Origin: Armillaria gallica | Taxonomy: Eukaryota > Basidiomycota > Agaricomycetes > Agaricales > Physalacriaceae | Reading direction: 5' to 3' | Length of the DNA stretch: 64,000 bases | Assembly: GCA_037576215.1 (NCBI GenBank) | Contig: JBANDB010000003.1 | Span: forward strand, 3,162,001-3,226,000 | Part shown: one piece after another, positions 1 to 10,519 of the stretch | Numbering within the stretch: position 1 is the first letter of the stretch | Layout: each line of letters opens with the position of its first letter | Position numbers and translations under genes: made by a program | The notes under the pieces: model-generated | The model's database searches: none | What the model was told of the DNA's origin: nothing | The model's input: the letters and a program-made list of their open reading frames with translations, nothing else

Positions 1-370
1 TGACGGTCAGGGGCGTTTTCGCGGGTGATAAAAGGAAGCTTGGACTTCGTCATAAACCGCGTTTTGGGGACTCCAAGCGCACGAAATGGTCTCCGAGATC
101 GCCGAAACAGCCATAAACCGCCCACAAACGCGTCGTCAAGCCACCGTGGTTTATAATGAAGTCCAAATCACTCTCTTCTCTTCCGTAGAGCGCATATTGC
201 TGTCAACCTGTATGCAAACAGCTGTAAAATCACCGAAACATCACTGAATTGAACTGAAAAGTTTAACTCTGACAGCTACGATGGTTGGTCATAAACTTAC
301 ACAGGTTAAGCGCTGGACGACTGAAACTGCCTTGGCCCTTTAGGTTCGGTTTTAGCGGTCCGAGCGGGTT

Positions 371-380
371 AGTATATATT
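371..380 (+). promoter_or_regulatory. TATA box of DUF6534 copy A
   Basis: An AGTATATATT block lies about 50 nt before the ATG at 421. The same block recurs at nearly the same place before every DUF6534 copy in the window, so it is probably the core promoter. The 1-370 flank contains no gene; its last 150 nt (from the run CTGAATTGAACTGAAAAG) recur upstream of copies C and E. Confidence 0.7.
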
Positions 381-420
381 TACAGATTCTTCGTCTCAAT
401 GCAAGCCCAGACCCGATATC

Positions 421-1776
421 ATGCAGCCCGTCCCCGCGGGTTATCTAATAGCAGAACTGTAAGTCGCAGTCCCGGAATAGAGGAGTGGTATTTTCTGAGT
501 GATTCATTACAGGACTGGACCTTTAGTTCGTCAAAATGTACATCCAGTCTTTCCAATCCCTAACGCAAGAATTTACATAGTGGGGTTTCTCTTGAACTGG
601 GGACTCTTCGGGACACTTTCCGTGCAGCTCTGTGCGTCGCTCCGAGTCCGAGTCGTTCTCTGCCAGATGTGTTTTGACGCATTCTTGTTAGATCTATACT
701 ATCTAGCATTTCCGAATGACAGACGATTCACGAAATATCTCGTCTATGGGATTTATGTCATCGAATCTGTGCAGACGATGTTCATTGCGCACGACATGTT
801 TGCAACGTTTGGGTACGGCTTCGGCGACATTGACGCCCTGACTAAAACGGATTTTAACTGGCTCACTGTCCCCATCATGAGCGCCGTCGGTGCGCGGAGC
901 GTCCGCTGCCCATTCTCTGTTACTTACTTATCATGCTATCAGTTGCTTGTGTCGGGCAGGTCTTCTACGCATACCGAATCTTCGTAGTGTCAAAATCACG
1001 AATCATCCCGATACTTGTCATTTGTGTTCGTAGCTGTGCTTTTTCTCCCGCGTAGCCAGTCCGGCTCATCAATTTACACTACAGGTATCCTTGACGAGTT
1101 TTGTGGCAGCTATAATCACGGGCGTTTACTGTTTCCAAGCAGGTAATGTTACTAAAGAGAACAATCGGAAGATGTATATTACTGCTGGGGTGTGTACTGG
1201 CTTGGATGTTCCCAAGTTCGTCGGGCTGAATGATGTTTATATTTGGTGCGGAGCCTCCGTCCTATGTGATATCCTCATCGCTATCTGCATGACCTACTAC
1301 GCGAGTTCTCTCTCTTCCCTCTCTCAGTCACTCCCTGATGCTGATGCTCCGATAGCTCATGCGCAGGACTACGAATTTCCGTCGTACCCGAATACTAGTC
1401 ACAAAGATAATTCGCCTCACGATTGAAACGGGATCTGTGACAGGTAGTGACTCCGCACCACCCGCCGTCGTCGGAATATTCACACCACTTACTTTCAGCT
1501 GTTGTCGCTCTGCTCACCTTTATCCTATTCATCGCGTTCCCCCATCAGCCTTTCCGCGCAGCGCTTGCTCTGCTCATGCCTAAGCTATACGCTAACGCTG
1601 TTTACATGGTCTTGAATTCCCGATTCAAGATTATCGGTGGACGGGATACATATCAGTCTTCGGTGGACATGAGCATCACGACTACGATGATAAGAAATAT
1701 CACCTCTTCTCAATCAACAGACGTTGTGGACGGACAGGTCATAATGTCTAGCGAAGTAAAGTATTCAATGAAATAG
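421..1776 (+). CDS. DUF6534-type 7TM membrane protein, copy A, with two exonised introns
   Basis: Multi-exon gene starting [12 protein letters not shown] (421-458, donor GTAAGT) and ending at TAG 1774-1776. It encodes the helices of the family: [66 protein letters not shown] and [18 protein letters not shown], then the GGRDTY tail. Two introns are changed. Intron 2 (526-576) lost its AG acceptor (TTTAG to TTTAC), which also removed its in-frame TAG. Intron 6 (51 nt, about 1189-1239) lost its AG (CCAG to TTAT) and its in-frame TGA. Both are 51 nt, so reading through adds 17 codons each with no stop. The intron 7 donor is GC. The tail is truncated: homology to the other copies ends near 1783, where a farnesyl diphosphate synthase fragment begins on the other strand. 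Function of the family is unknown to me; it is probably an integral membrane protein. Whether this copy is functional is uncertain. Confidence 0.75.
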
Positions 1777-1782
1777 CCCAAA

Positions 1783-2327
1783 TGAATATCAGCTCCAGGA
1801 TATCCACATAGTAGCTCTCTCCGCGGAAATACTTCTTGAGGAGGTAGTATATCGCGGCTTCGAGCATGAACGAGTCGTTGATGGCGATTTGGCCGACTTT
1901 GGGGACACGGTACCAGCAGGGCTGGCCTCGGCGCGTGATCGAGTAGTCCATCATGTCGTCTGAGACGAGGAAGAAGGCTTGCAGCTGTGAAGGGTGAGAA
2001 CAGAAGAGAGGGAAGATATCGGACGCACGAGTTCGATGCCCCATCCGAGCACGGCAGCCTTGAGGTACTCGTCGTTCGTCAGCGGGGTCCCCTTGATGAT
2101 CTCGGCGGTGTCGACGACGGACATCCCGCGGTTCAGCTTGCCGCCGGGGACGTTGTAGTCGAGGTTCTGTCATCAGGATGAGCTGGGTTCTGTGTTCCAG
2201 TGAAGCTCTCTCTCACCCTCTCGTACCACTCAATCGCATCCTTGGCCATGCCCTCGCCAGTAATGTAGTCGAGCAGCTCCTGCTTGATGACCTTCCATGC
2301 TCCTTCGAAACGGGTGCGACGGGTTGC
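1783..2327 (-). pseudogene. Farnesyl diphosphate synthase fragment (N-terminal ~150 codons)
   Basis: Three exons read cleanly on the minus strand: 2327-2217 (RTRFEGAWKVIKQELLDYI), 2166-2029 ([20 protein letters not shown]) and 1984 to about 1783 ([20 protein letters not shown], then [19 protein letters not shown]). Introns are 50 and 44 nt with GT/AG ends. This is the amino half of a polyprenyl synthase that condenses IPP with DMAPP/GPP; DDMMD is the first Asp-rich Mg-binding motif. Homology stops abruptly after YYVDILEL, where the sequence becomes the antisense of the DUF6534 copy A tail. The second Asp-rich motif and about 200 residues are therefore missing. No start exon was recognised upstream. 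The fragment cannot make an active enzyme. Its well-kept frame suggests a recent rearrangement. Confidence 0.85.
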
Positions 2328-2536
2328 CTGTGGAAGGTGTAAGATGGGCGCGATAAGAAAGTGGTGCTATATGAATGGTGCTATGACCGAGAAACAAGGG
2401 CCAGCGCGAAAAGTATGAGACACGTCCGAAATGGAATGCATGGCAAATCCATTTGATCAGTCGCAGCAGACAAAGGTAGCTCCGCAAGTAGGAGCTTGTC
2501 GGGTGAAGTTGCCGAAGGTGACCATAGCAGCGGCAT

Positions 2537-2790
2537 TCACTCGCCGCCACCACGGAACAGGACCGGGACAATGACCGTGATGGAGTGCACGATGGCATCG
2601 GGGTTGGTGTGGACAGAAACGAGATTTTCTGGGTAAGGAATTTAGCCAATCATATGAGGATGAACACGAAGAGCACGGGGAGGCTAGCAAAACCGACGTG
2701 CAGTGCTCCAGCTGATCAATGAGCTGAGCATCAGTCAGATTCAATTTACAGAGAATATTATCATAAATTTCCGAGTCCATAACGCGTCGT
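2537..2790 (-). pseudogene. Unrecognised coding remnant, first copy (NPDAI fragment)
   Basis: A minus-strand segment encodes VHTNPDAIVHSITVIVPVLF ending at TGA (2539-2537). It is preceded by what looks like a short intron ending TTACCCAG. A related segment at 4770-4940 keeps VHTNPDAI and the same intron, with mainly third-position changes, which suggests a real former protein-coding exon. I do not recognise the family. Both copies are short and lie between DUF6534 genes. It might be upstream exon material of the adjacent FPP synthase fragment, but no FPP synthase motif supports that. Confidence 0.35.
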
Positions 2791-2799
2791 GGGACCTGC

Positions 2800-3237
2800 C
2801 ATCGACCCGTTGGACACCTTAGAGAGCGCGAACAACTATAGTGATGTGGCTGTGTTTTTTGACCCCGGCACTACCACCCCCTTGACTCTTGCCGTTAAAG
2901 TTCTGACCACCACTTGCCTTTCCTCGCGGGTTGGGAGACACACATCACCATCGAGACTATATACTTCTCTCCAATCCCTGTTCTTTCTATTGCTCTGTGA
3001 CACCAGAAACTATATGGAGACGTTGATAGTACCACGTTTCTTTTCCGCGTGTTCTCTGACCCAGTTCTACTTCGTCTCCGAGTCGGAAATCGTTCCCAGC
3101 GGAGTATGACTCCACATCAACCTGTGTGACTTTTTCGCACCAACAGCATTACCGGATGCTTCGAAAGACATGTTGAGCTCGACAATCGCCTTTCAGGTCG
3201 ATTCCAGCGACATAGAACTAGCCGGTCTTCGCGGTTT
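2800..3237. other. 5' flank of copy B, no gene
   Basis: This spacer is largely a diverged copy of sequence at 5040-5400 and 13080-13380; all three share GTGATGTGGCTGTG and GGAGTATGACTCCACA. It precedes DUF6534 copies and belongs to the duplicated unit. No supported ORF. Confidence 0.6.
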
Positions 3238-3247
3238 AGTATATATT
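3238..3247 (+). promoter_or_regulatory. TATA box of DUF6534 copy B
   Basis: AGTATATATT, 49 nt before the ATG at 3287, the same spacing class as copies A, C and E. Confidence 0.65.
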
Positions 3248-3286
3248 CTTTGCCTTCAGGATCGGTAAAGCAACCCCAGGCACATC

Positions 3287-4725
3287 ATGCAGCCCGTCCC
3301 CGCAGGTTATCCCATAGCAGAACTGTAAGTCGTAATCCTGGAATCGAGCAGTAGTATTTCCTGACTTCCGAGTCGTCTCATCTCCAGGTCCGAACCCATC
3401 GTTTGTCACATTGCACATCCAGTCTATTCATTTCCTAACGCAAGAATTTAGATCGTAGGCTCTCTCTTGAACTGGGGGCTTCTCGGGACCCTTTCCGTGC
3501 AGCTCTGTGCGTCACTCCAACTCGCGCTCCAGCAGATCACCCCTAATGGATTCTCATTAGATCTATACTATCTGGCGTTTCCGGATGACCGACGATTCAT
3601 AAAATATCTCGTTTATGGCATCTATGTCATCGAATTCGTGCAGACGATGCTTATTTCTCACGACGTGTTCGCAACCTTCGGGTATGGCTTCGGTGACATG
3701 GATGCTCTGACTGCGGAGCATTTGTATTGGTTCACTATCCCCATCATGAGCGCTGTTGGTGCGCGTAGCGATTGCCACCCATTCTCTCTTACTTATCTTC
3801 AAGTTCAGCCGCTGGTGTGGGGCAGGTCTTCTACGCATACCGAATCTTTGTATTGTCAAAGTCACGAATCATCCCGATATTCATCATTTGTGTTCGTTGC
3901 TGTGTTCTTTCTCCGTAGCACTCTAGCTCATTTATTCACAGATATCATTGATCAACTCTGTGGCATCTGTGCTCGCAGGCATCTACAGATTCCAAGCAGG
4001 CATAATCGCTAAACTCAACACCCGGAAGACGCATATCGCTGTCGGGGTGTGTAACTGACTAGACGTCCCCAAGTTCGTCAGCTGAATCATATCCAGATTT
4101 CGTGCGGAGCCGCTGCCTTATGTGATATCCTCATCGCTATCTGCATGACCTACTATGCAAGCTCTTTCTCTCTCAGTTATCTTCACTGATGTTGACGCTA
4201 TTTCATAGCTTATGCGCAGCACCGCTAATTTCCGTCGCACTCGAATGTTGGTCACAAAGATAATTCGTCTCACCATTGAAACAGGATCTGTGACAGGTAT
4301 TCAATCTGTACCATCCGCCGCTGTCTAAATAATAATGACACCGCTTACTTCTAGCTCTTGCCGCTCTGCTTAAGGCTGTCCTTTTTATTGTGTTACCCTA
4401 TCAAAATTCTTACATGGCTACCGCCATGCTCGTGCCTAAGCTATATGCGAACTCCGTTTACATGGTGCTGAATTCCCGATTCGAAATTATCGGTGGACGG
4501 GATACCTATAGGTCTTCGACCGATATGAGCATCACGACCACGATGATAAGAGATATCATCTCTCAATCGGCAGAAGACACACGTCCTGCAGACGGGACGC
4601 AAAGACGTGTGCCGGTAGTCGTCCTATCAAATGAGGTATTCAATGATAATTATGAAATGGGCCAAGTGAGCGTCAGTCATGGTGCCTTATGTGCTTTATT
4701 AGCGCTGATTTTCCCCCAAGTATAA
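3287..4725 (+). CDS. DUF6534-type 7TM membrane protein, copy B (intact)
   Basis: Nine exons join without a break. Exon 1 is 3287-3324 ([12 protein letters not shown]), exon 2 is a 13-nt microexon at 3388-3400, exon 3 begins IVGSLLNWGLLGTLSVQL, and the last exon runs from ALAALLKAVLF to the TAA ending at 4725. The product is about 330 residues with seven hydrophobic segments and a hydrophilic C-tail containing [19 protein letters not shown]. Intron 2 contains an in-frame TAG at its acceptor, so splicing is required. The donor of intron 7 is GCAAGC, a GC-AG intron; the other introns I read are GT-AG. It sits head to tail with copies A and C. The family is expanded in Agaricomycetes and I know of no established biochemical role. 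A sensory or transport role would be speculation. Confidence 0.88.
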
Positions 4726-4769
4726 ACCGCAGGACAGCTGTATGAGCCCCCCGCGTGACTTATAGACTA

Positions 4770-4940
4770 CATACTTTGAGCCGACACACACCATAAGTGC
4801 ATCGGTAAAGTGCATGATGGCATCGGGGTTGGTGTGGACAGGCACAAGATTTTCTGGGGTAATGGGGTATAACATTTAGCCAATTATATGAGGATGAACT
4901 TGCGAAAGATGGAGATGAAGGCGTGGCTGTGAAAGACTTC
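4770..4940 (-). pseudogene. Unrecognised coding remnant, second copy (NPDAI fragment)
   Basis: Homologous to 2537-2790: the minus strand reads ENLVPVHTNPDAIMHFTDA after a putative intron ending CCCAG, and then diverges. The upstream exon reads poorly. I see no complete gene; it is treated as a relic duplicated along with the DUF6534 unit. Confidence 0.3.
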
Positions 4941-4949
4941 ATATGTAAG

Positions 4950-5639
4950 GGTTTGCGAGAGACTGATATCTCCTGTGAAATAGTTCAAGAATGAAGCCGA
5001 GGAGATATGAGATTAGAGAGAATATTACCACAGGAACGATTAGTGATGTGGCTGTGCTTTTTGGGACACCGGCCGACGCTTTGCCTGAAAGATGACCCCC
5101 ATGACGTGACGCTTGCCGTTACCCCTTGCCTTTCCTCGCCGTCCACTGCAAGGATTAGCCTTTAGGATACACATATCACCATCGAAACTATGTACTTTTC
5201 TCCACTCCCCTTGCTAATAATGTTCTTTCTTCATTGGCATCTATTGCTCTGTGACACCGATAACATTGATACCAACGTTTCTTTTCCGCGCCCGTCGAGT
5301 CGCTCTCTACTTGGTCTCCGAGTCGGGAATCGTTCTCAGCGGAGTATGACTCCACACCAACCGGCGTGACTTTTTCGCACGAACAGCATTACCGAATGAT
5401 CAGGTATTTTACTGATGATGGGAGAACCTAGGCTAGGTACCGGTGCGCTTCCGACCGATGTTTCATAGTAAAATGAAAAAGCACTTTTTGTAACAGGGAT
5501 CGGATCGGATCAACACTAAATTGAACTGAAAAGTTTAACTCTGACAGCTACGATGGTTGGTCATAAATCTACACATGTTGAGCACTGGATGACTACAACT
5601 GCCTTTCAGCGATGTAATACTGGCCGGTCTAAGCGGGTT
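4950..5639. other. 5' flank of copy C, no gene
   Basis: This spacer belongs to the duplicated DUF6534 unit. It carries GGAGTATGACTCCACA (about 5341), then the conserved proximal promoter block (AATTGAACTGAAAAG, near 5520) shared with copies A and E. No supported ORF. Confidence 0.6.
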
Positions 5640-5649
5640 AGTATATATG
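5640..5649 (+). promoter_or_regulatory. TATA box of DUF6534 copy C
   Basis: AGTATATATG, 47 nt upstream of the ATG at 5687. Confidence 0.65.
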
Positions 5650-5686
5650 TACAGATTCTTCGCCTTAAAGCAAGTCCAGACCCATC

Positions 5687-7118
5687 ATGCAGCCCGTCCC
5701 CGCGGGTTATCCCATAGCAGAACTGTAAGTCACAGTCCCGGAATCGAGGAGTGGTATTTTCTGAGTGACCTCATTTCAGAACCGGACCTTTCGTTCGTCA
5801 AAATGTACATTCAGTCTTTCCAATCCCTAATGCAAGAATTTAGATCGTGGGATTTCTCTTGAACTGGGGACTCTTCGGGACCCTTTCTGTGCAACTCTGT
5901 GCGTCGCTCCGAGTTGTTATCTATCAGATCATTTTTAATCCATTCTTTCTAGATCTATACTACCTAGCATTTCCGAATGACAGACGATTCACGAAAAATC
6001 TCGTCTATGGCATCTACGTCATCGAATCTGTGCAGACGATACTCGTTGCGCACGACATGTTTGCAATGTTTGGGTACGGCTTCGGCGACATTGACGCCCT
6101 GACGAAAACGAATTTTAATTGGCTCACTGTTCCCATTATGAGCGCCGTTGGTGCGCGGAGCATCTGCTAGTACCCATTCCCTGTTACTTACCATGAGTTC
6201 AGCTGCTTGTGTCGGGCAAGTCTTCTACGCACACCGAATTTTCATAGTCTCAAAATCGCGAATCATCCCGATATTCGTCATTTGTGTTCGTCGCTGTGCT
6301 TTTCTCCTGTGTAGTCAGTCCGGCTTATCAATCTACTTTACAGATATCCTTGACAAGTTCGGTGGCAGCTATAATCACGGGCGTTTACTCTTTCCAAGCA
6401 GGTGACCTCACTAAAATGAACAATCGGAAGACGTATATCACTGCTGGGGTATTTAATTGCTTCAATAGCCCGAGTTCATTGTGCTGAATTATGTCCAGAT
6501 CTGGTGCGGAGCCTCCGCCCTATGTGATATCCTCATCGCTATCTGCATGACCTACTATGTACGCTAGTTCTTCCTACTCCTTCTCAGTCACCTCATTGAT
6601 ATTGATACCCCGATAGCTCATGCGTAGGACTACTAATTTCCGTCGCACCCGAATACTAGTCACCAAGATAATTCGCCTCACAATTGAAACGGGAACCGTG
6701 ACAGGTATTTCCTCCACATCATCCACCGTCGTCAGAATATCAACACCACTTACTTTTAGCTGTCGTCGCTCTGCTCACCTTTATCCTATTCATCGCGTTC
6801 CCTCACCAAACGTTCCACACAGCGCCTGCTCTGCTCATGCCCAAGCTATACGCTAACGCCGTATACATGGTCTTGAATTCCCGATTCCAGATTATCGGTG
6901 GACGGGATACATATGAGTCTTCAACCGATATAAGCATCACGACTACGGTGATAAGAAATATCACCTCTTCTCAATCAACAGACGACACAGGGCCTGCAGA
7001 TGGGACTCAAGGACAGGTGCCAGTGGTCATAATTTCTAGTGAGGTATTCAATGAAATGGCCCAAATAAAGGTCAGTCGTAGTGCTTCATGCGGTTTATTA
7101 GAGCTGAGTTTTCTCTAG
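5687..7118 (+). CDS. DUF6534-type 7TM membrane protein, copy C (intact)
   Basis: All nine exons are open: [12 protein letters not shown], the 13-nt exon 2 (AACCGGACCTTTC), [53 protein letters not shown], the helix beginning [50 protein letters not shown] and the final exon to the stop at 7118. All donors I read are GT, with GTACGC at intron 7. The tail ends GLLELSFL. Helix content and length (about 325 residues) match copy B. Downstream, in convergent orientation, lies a broken methyltransferase copy. Function unknown. Confidence 0.87.
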
Positions 7119-7459
7119 GATAAACCAAGGGACGGCTGTATGGGCGTCCCTGCATAACTGATAGTCGACTGCATGGGGACTCGCCCTTAGTCGTTGAACA
7201 CATGGATGCCGAATGTTCTTGATGCACCAATAATGAGATGCGCAGGAATCTGTATTCATACACAACCCTGAACGAGGCTTAAACCAGAACATGAATCTCG
7301 TTGAGCCACAAAGTCGAAGCTTGGAATAGTCTTCAATCCTCCGTCGCATTCTCTTCAGCCCTTGATGCCAGTTTGATAGATCCGTGTACTGTGAGAGCCT
7401 GCAGGGCGCACGTACGAACATAGTGCATAACAACCTATAATGGAAATTTAAACTGTAGG
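7119..7459. other. 3' spacer between copy C and methyltransferase relic
   Basis: Non-coding spacer. The stretch 7130-7330 (GGGACGGCTGTATG, then ACTCGCCCTTA) is also found downstream of copies B, E, F and, more diverged, D and G. It belongs to the tandem unit. Confidence 0.5.
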
Positions 7460-8434
7460 CTTGGACGAGTCTAGCTCGATTTTTGACTTGCATTGGGATC
7501 ACGCACATAGTTTGCGGTCCAGTCTTTCGAAGCAGCTACGCCTGGTCCATGATTCTACTCTTTATCACCGTTCCGAAAATACCAGCCTGAATACACCTGC
7601 TTTGAAGATAGGTCCGCGCATAGCAGAAAGGAGGTTGTCTCTGTGCTCCAGTCCATCCGTGTTTCGCTGTAAATCCCTCTCATGCCAACATGTCAGGGAG
7701 ACTTTTCGCGACGTCTTTATGCGAGTACGTTTTACCCAAGATGTTTCCTATCCACTCGGAGTAAAGTCCCATATGTGTAGAGATTGTCGAGCCTTCGATG
7801 ATTTGAACCCATACACTGAGAGCGAGGACGCGGTAAATCTCTGACAAGGCCACGGCCCACTGTGAATTTCGTCAGGGCTGTGTCGAGAACACGTTGGCTG
7901 ACACGAGTAGGAGTCGGACCTTTAACTCTGTGGCTGAGTGGATAGAAGAAATGTCGTTCCTTGGGGATGATTTTAGATTGTATCTCGATAGCTGCGAGAG
8001 AAATCGAAGGAGAAACTTCTTTCCTAGTAATATAACTCAGGGTCCTGAGAGTGTGTGTAACGCGCGAGGGAAACAACAGTCGAGTGCAGACCCTGACCAG
8101 TTACTGGTCAGGGTCTGCACCCGACTGTCAGTTTCTGTACCCGAATCTAATACCGTGTCACCGGTAACACCGAGGAGGAAGCCTGAGCATTGGCCCCGCC
8201 ACCGCGTCTTAGTAGATAGTATACTTGTTGCGGTTAATCAAATGCAGAATCAAAAAAAAAAACCGGCAACGGCAACACCGATTTGCCCGTCGCACAAGTC
8301 CATGATGCGTTATTACAGAAAACGAAGTACTTAGCTTCTCCTAAGCATTGTATGGCAGTGTATACTGCACATCTGGTGAAGATGACGAAGCGGCTGCGAC
8401 GCTCTTCCCAGAAGACGCCTCAGGGGAGAACAAG
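7460..8434 (-). pseudogene. SAM-dependent methyltransferase relic M1
   Basis: Minus-strand homologue of the intact methyltransferases at 25018-24026 and 45742-46734. It retains scattered blocks such as SLAAIEIQSKIIPK and GPIFKAGVF-like sequence, but in several frames. The ATG of the intact copies (TTATGGGAAGAGC) reads TTCTGGGAAGAGC here, so the start codon is gone. The intron 2 donor region is replaced by a 51-bp palindrome (8077-8127). It is convergent with DUF6534 copy C. Not expected to make protein. Confidence 0.75.
8077..8127. repeat. Near-perfect 51-bp palindrome
   Basis: Arms 8077-8101 and 8103-8127 are inverted copies of 25 nt with one mismatch and a 1-nt spacer. The arm contains TGCAGACCCTGACCAG. 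The related methyltransferase copies have only one arm here (GGGTGTAAACCCTTACCAG-like), so the second arm looks like a local inverted duplication. Confidence 0.9.
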
Positions 8435-9034
8435 GAAGACGATAAGGAGAACCGCGGCAATCATGATCGTGGAACATATCAACGCCTTCCGAATCTCTAA
8501 GCCCTTCCTTCCATTTCAATCACCTCGGATGACCTCGGATGCAAAGAAAAATCAGATGAATCCACAATCACAGTCCAGATGCGGGGCAAGCATATTCATC
8601 TTCTCTTATTGAACACTTCAGTCCGTACGTTACGTATGAGGAAGATGCCTAATGACGGAAGAAGCTAACCTTTCAATACAGATGTTGGATTAGAAGGAGG
8701 TTAGACGCCCTCACAAATAATTCGGTGTAAGTCCCGAATCTACTATGACCTTCCTTGTCCTCATAGTTTCTTCCCGGCGCAGTTTCAACATCAACTTGAG
8801 ATCAATGCACTACCGGGTTCTCTTCTACTACAACTTGGTTCAGAGATTTCTTCTGAGCTGGGGGACCAGAGTCATCATAATCGGTTTGATGGGCTATGCA
8901 CTGACCGGGACCATTGATGAACATGTTGAGAAGCTGGACTGCCTTTCAGCGCAGTTTGACTGATGTGATTCTGATTGTCTTAGCGCCTTCTTTCAAGTCT
9001 CCCAGACGGCTGAAAGCCTCCCGCATGGCTGAAT
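8435..9034. other. 5' flank of copy D (class II promoter segment)
   Basis: No supported gene. From about 8640 to 9034 the sequence matches the flanks of copies F (18180-18531) and G (26873-27062): TTCAATACAGAtG, GAAGGAGGTTAGACGCC, then a block containing ACAACTTGGT, GGGCTATGC and GCTGGACTGCCTTTCAGC. This flank class differs from that of copies A, C and E. Confidence 0.6.
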
Positions 9035-9044
9035 AGTATATATA
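9035..9044 (+). promoter_or_regulatory. TATA box of DUF6534 copy D
   Basis: AGTATATATA, 57 nt before the ATG at 9092, the longer spacing class shared with F and G. Confidence 0.65.
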
Positions 9045-9091
9045 CACTGATTCCCTCGCCCTGGGATCGATAAAGCACGCCCAGATCCATC

Positions 9092-10519
9092 ATGCCGCAG
9101 CCCGTCCCCGCAGGTTATCCGATAGAACAACTGTAAGTTATACTCATGGAATCGAGCAGTGGTATTTTCTCAGTCATCTCATTTCAGGACCGGGCCTTTC
9201 GTTCGTCAAAATGTACATACAGTCTATTCAGTCGTTGACACAAGAATTTAGATTGTAGGCTGTCTCTTGAACTGGGGACTTTTCGGACCCTTTCTGTGCA
9301 ACTCTGTGCGTCGTGCCGAGTCATTCGCCGGCATATTATTTTGAATTCATTCTTTTTAGATTTATACTATCTGGCATTTCCAAATGACAGACGATTACTA
9401 AAATATCTCGTCTATGGCATTTATGTGATCGAATCTGTGCAGACGATACTCGTTGCCCACGACACGTTTGCAACATTTGGGTACGGCTTCGGTGACATCA
9501 ACGCCCTTACTAGAATGAATTTCTTATGGCTCACTGTCCCTATCATGAGCGCCGTTGGTGTGCATAGCAATTACTACCCATTCTCTGTTACTTATCTCGA
9601 AGTTTAGCCGCTAGTGTGGGGCAGGTCTTCTACGCATACCGAATCTTTGTATTATCAAAATCACGAATCATCCCGATATTCGTCATTTGTGTTCGTTTCT
9701 GTGCTTCTTTTCCGTATCAGTCTGACTCATCCATCTACAGGTATCATTGACTAGTTCTGTGTCAGCTATGATCATAGGCATCTACGCTTTCCAAGCAGGC
9801 GACCTAACTAAGATGAACAACCGGAAGACGCAAATCACTGCCGGGGTGTGTAACTGATTGGACGTCCCAAGTTCATCGTGCTGAACCATACTATCCAGAT
9901 TTGGTGCGGGGCAGCTGCTCTATGTGATATTCTCATCGCTATCTGCATGACCTACTACGTGAGCTTTTCTCTCTTTCAGTTATCTTCATTGATGTTGATA
10001 CTATCTTGTAGCTTATGCGCAGCACTATTAATTTCCGTCGCACACGAATACGGGTCACGAAAATCATTCGTCTCACTATTGAAACGGGATCTGTGACAGG
10101 TATTTACTACGCACCATCCGCCGTTGTCCTAATAATAACACCGTTTACTTTTAGCTGTTGTCGCTCTACTGAGCTTTATCCTTTATATTGTGTTCCCCCA
10201 TCAAACTTTCTACATCACTCCCTGCCTTCTCTTGCCTAAGCTATATGCTAACACCATTTTCATGGTGCTAAATTCCCGAATTCGAGTTATCGGTGGACGG
10301 GATACCTATATGTCTTCAACCGATATGAGTGTCACGACCACCATACTGAAAGATTTCGCCTCTCAATCAGCAGGAGGCACGCGGCCTGCGGACCGGATGC
10401 AAGGACCGGCGTCAGTCGTCGCAATATCTAATGAGGCATTCAATGATAATTATGAAATGGGTCAAATGAACGTCAGTCAGGGTGCTTCATCTGCTTTATT
10501 GGAACTGATTTTCCCCTAG
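9092..10519 (+). pseudogene. DUF6534-type membrane protein, copy D (single frameshift)
   Basis: Starts MPQPVPAGYPIEQ (9092-9132) with the usual 13-nt exon 2 and [12 protein letters not shown]. In exon 3 it reads TTTTCGGACCC at 9280-9290, where every other copy has TTCGGGACCC or TTCGGAACCC. This 1-nt deletion shifts the frame before the exon 3/4 junction. Everything downstream ([56 protein letters not shown], stop at 10519) remains open and correctly spliced. The lesion is therefore recent, or it is a sequencing error. It faces F-box pseudogene F1 tail to tail. Confidence 0.8.

Noticed and set aside
421..987. Reading DUF6534 copies as many separate short genes
   Set aside because: The open frames are exons: GT(or GC)-AG introns with matching phase link them in all nine copies.
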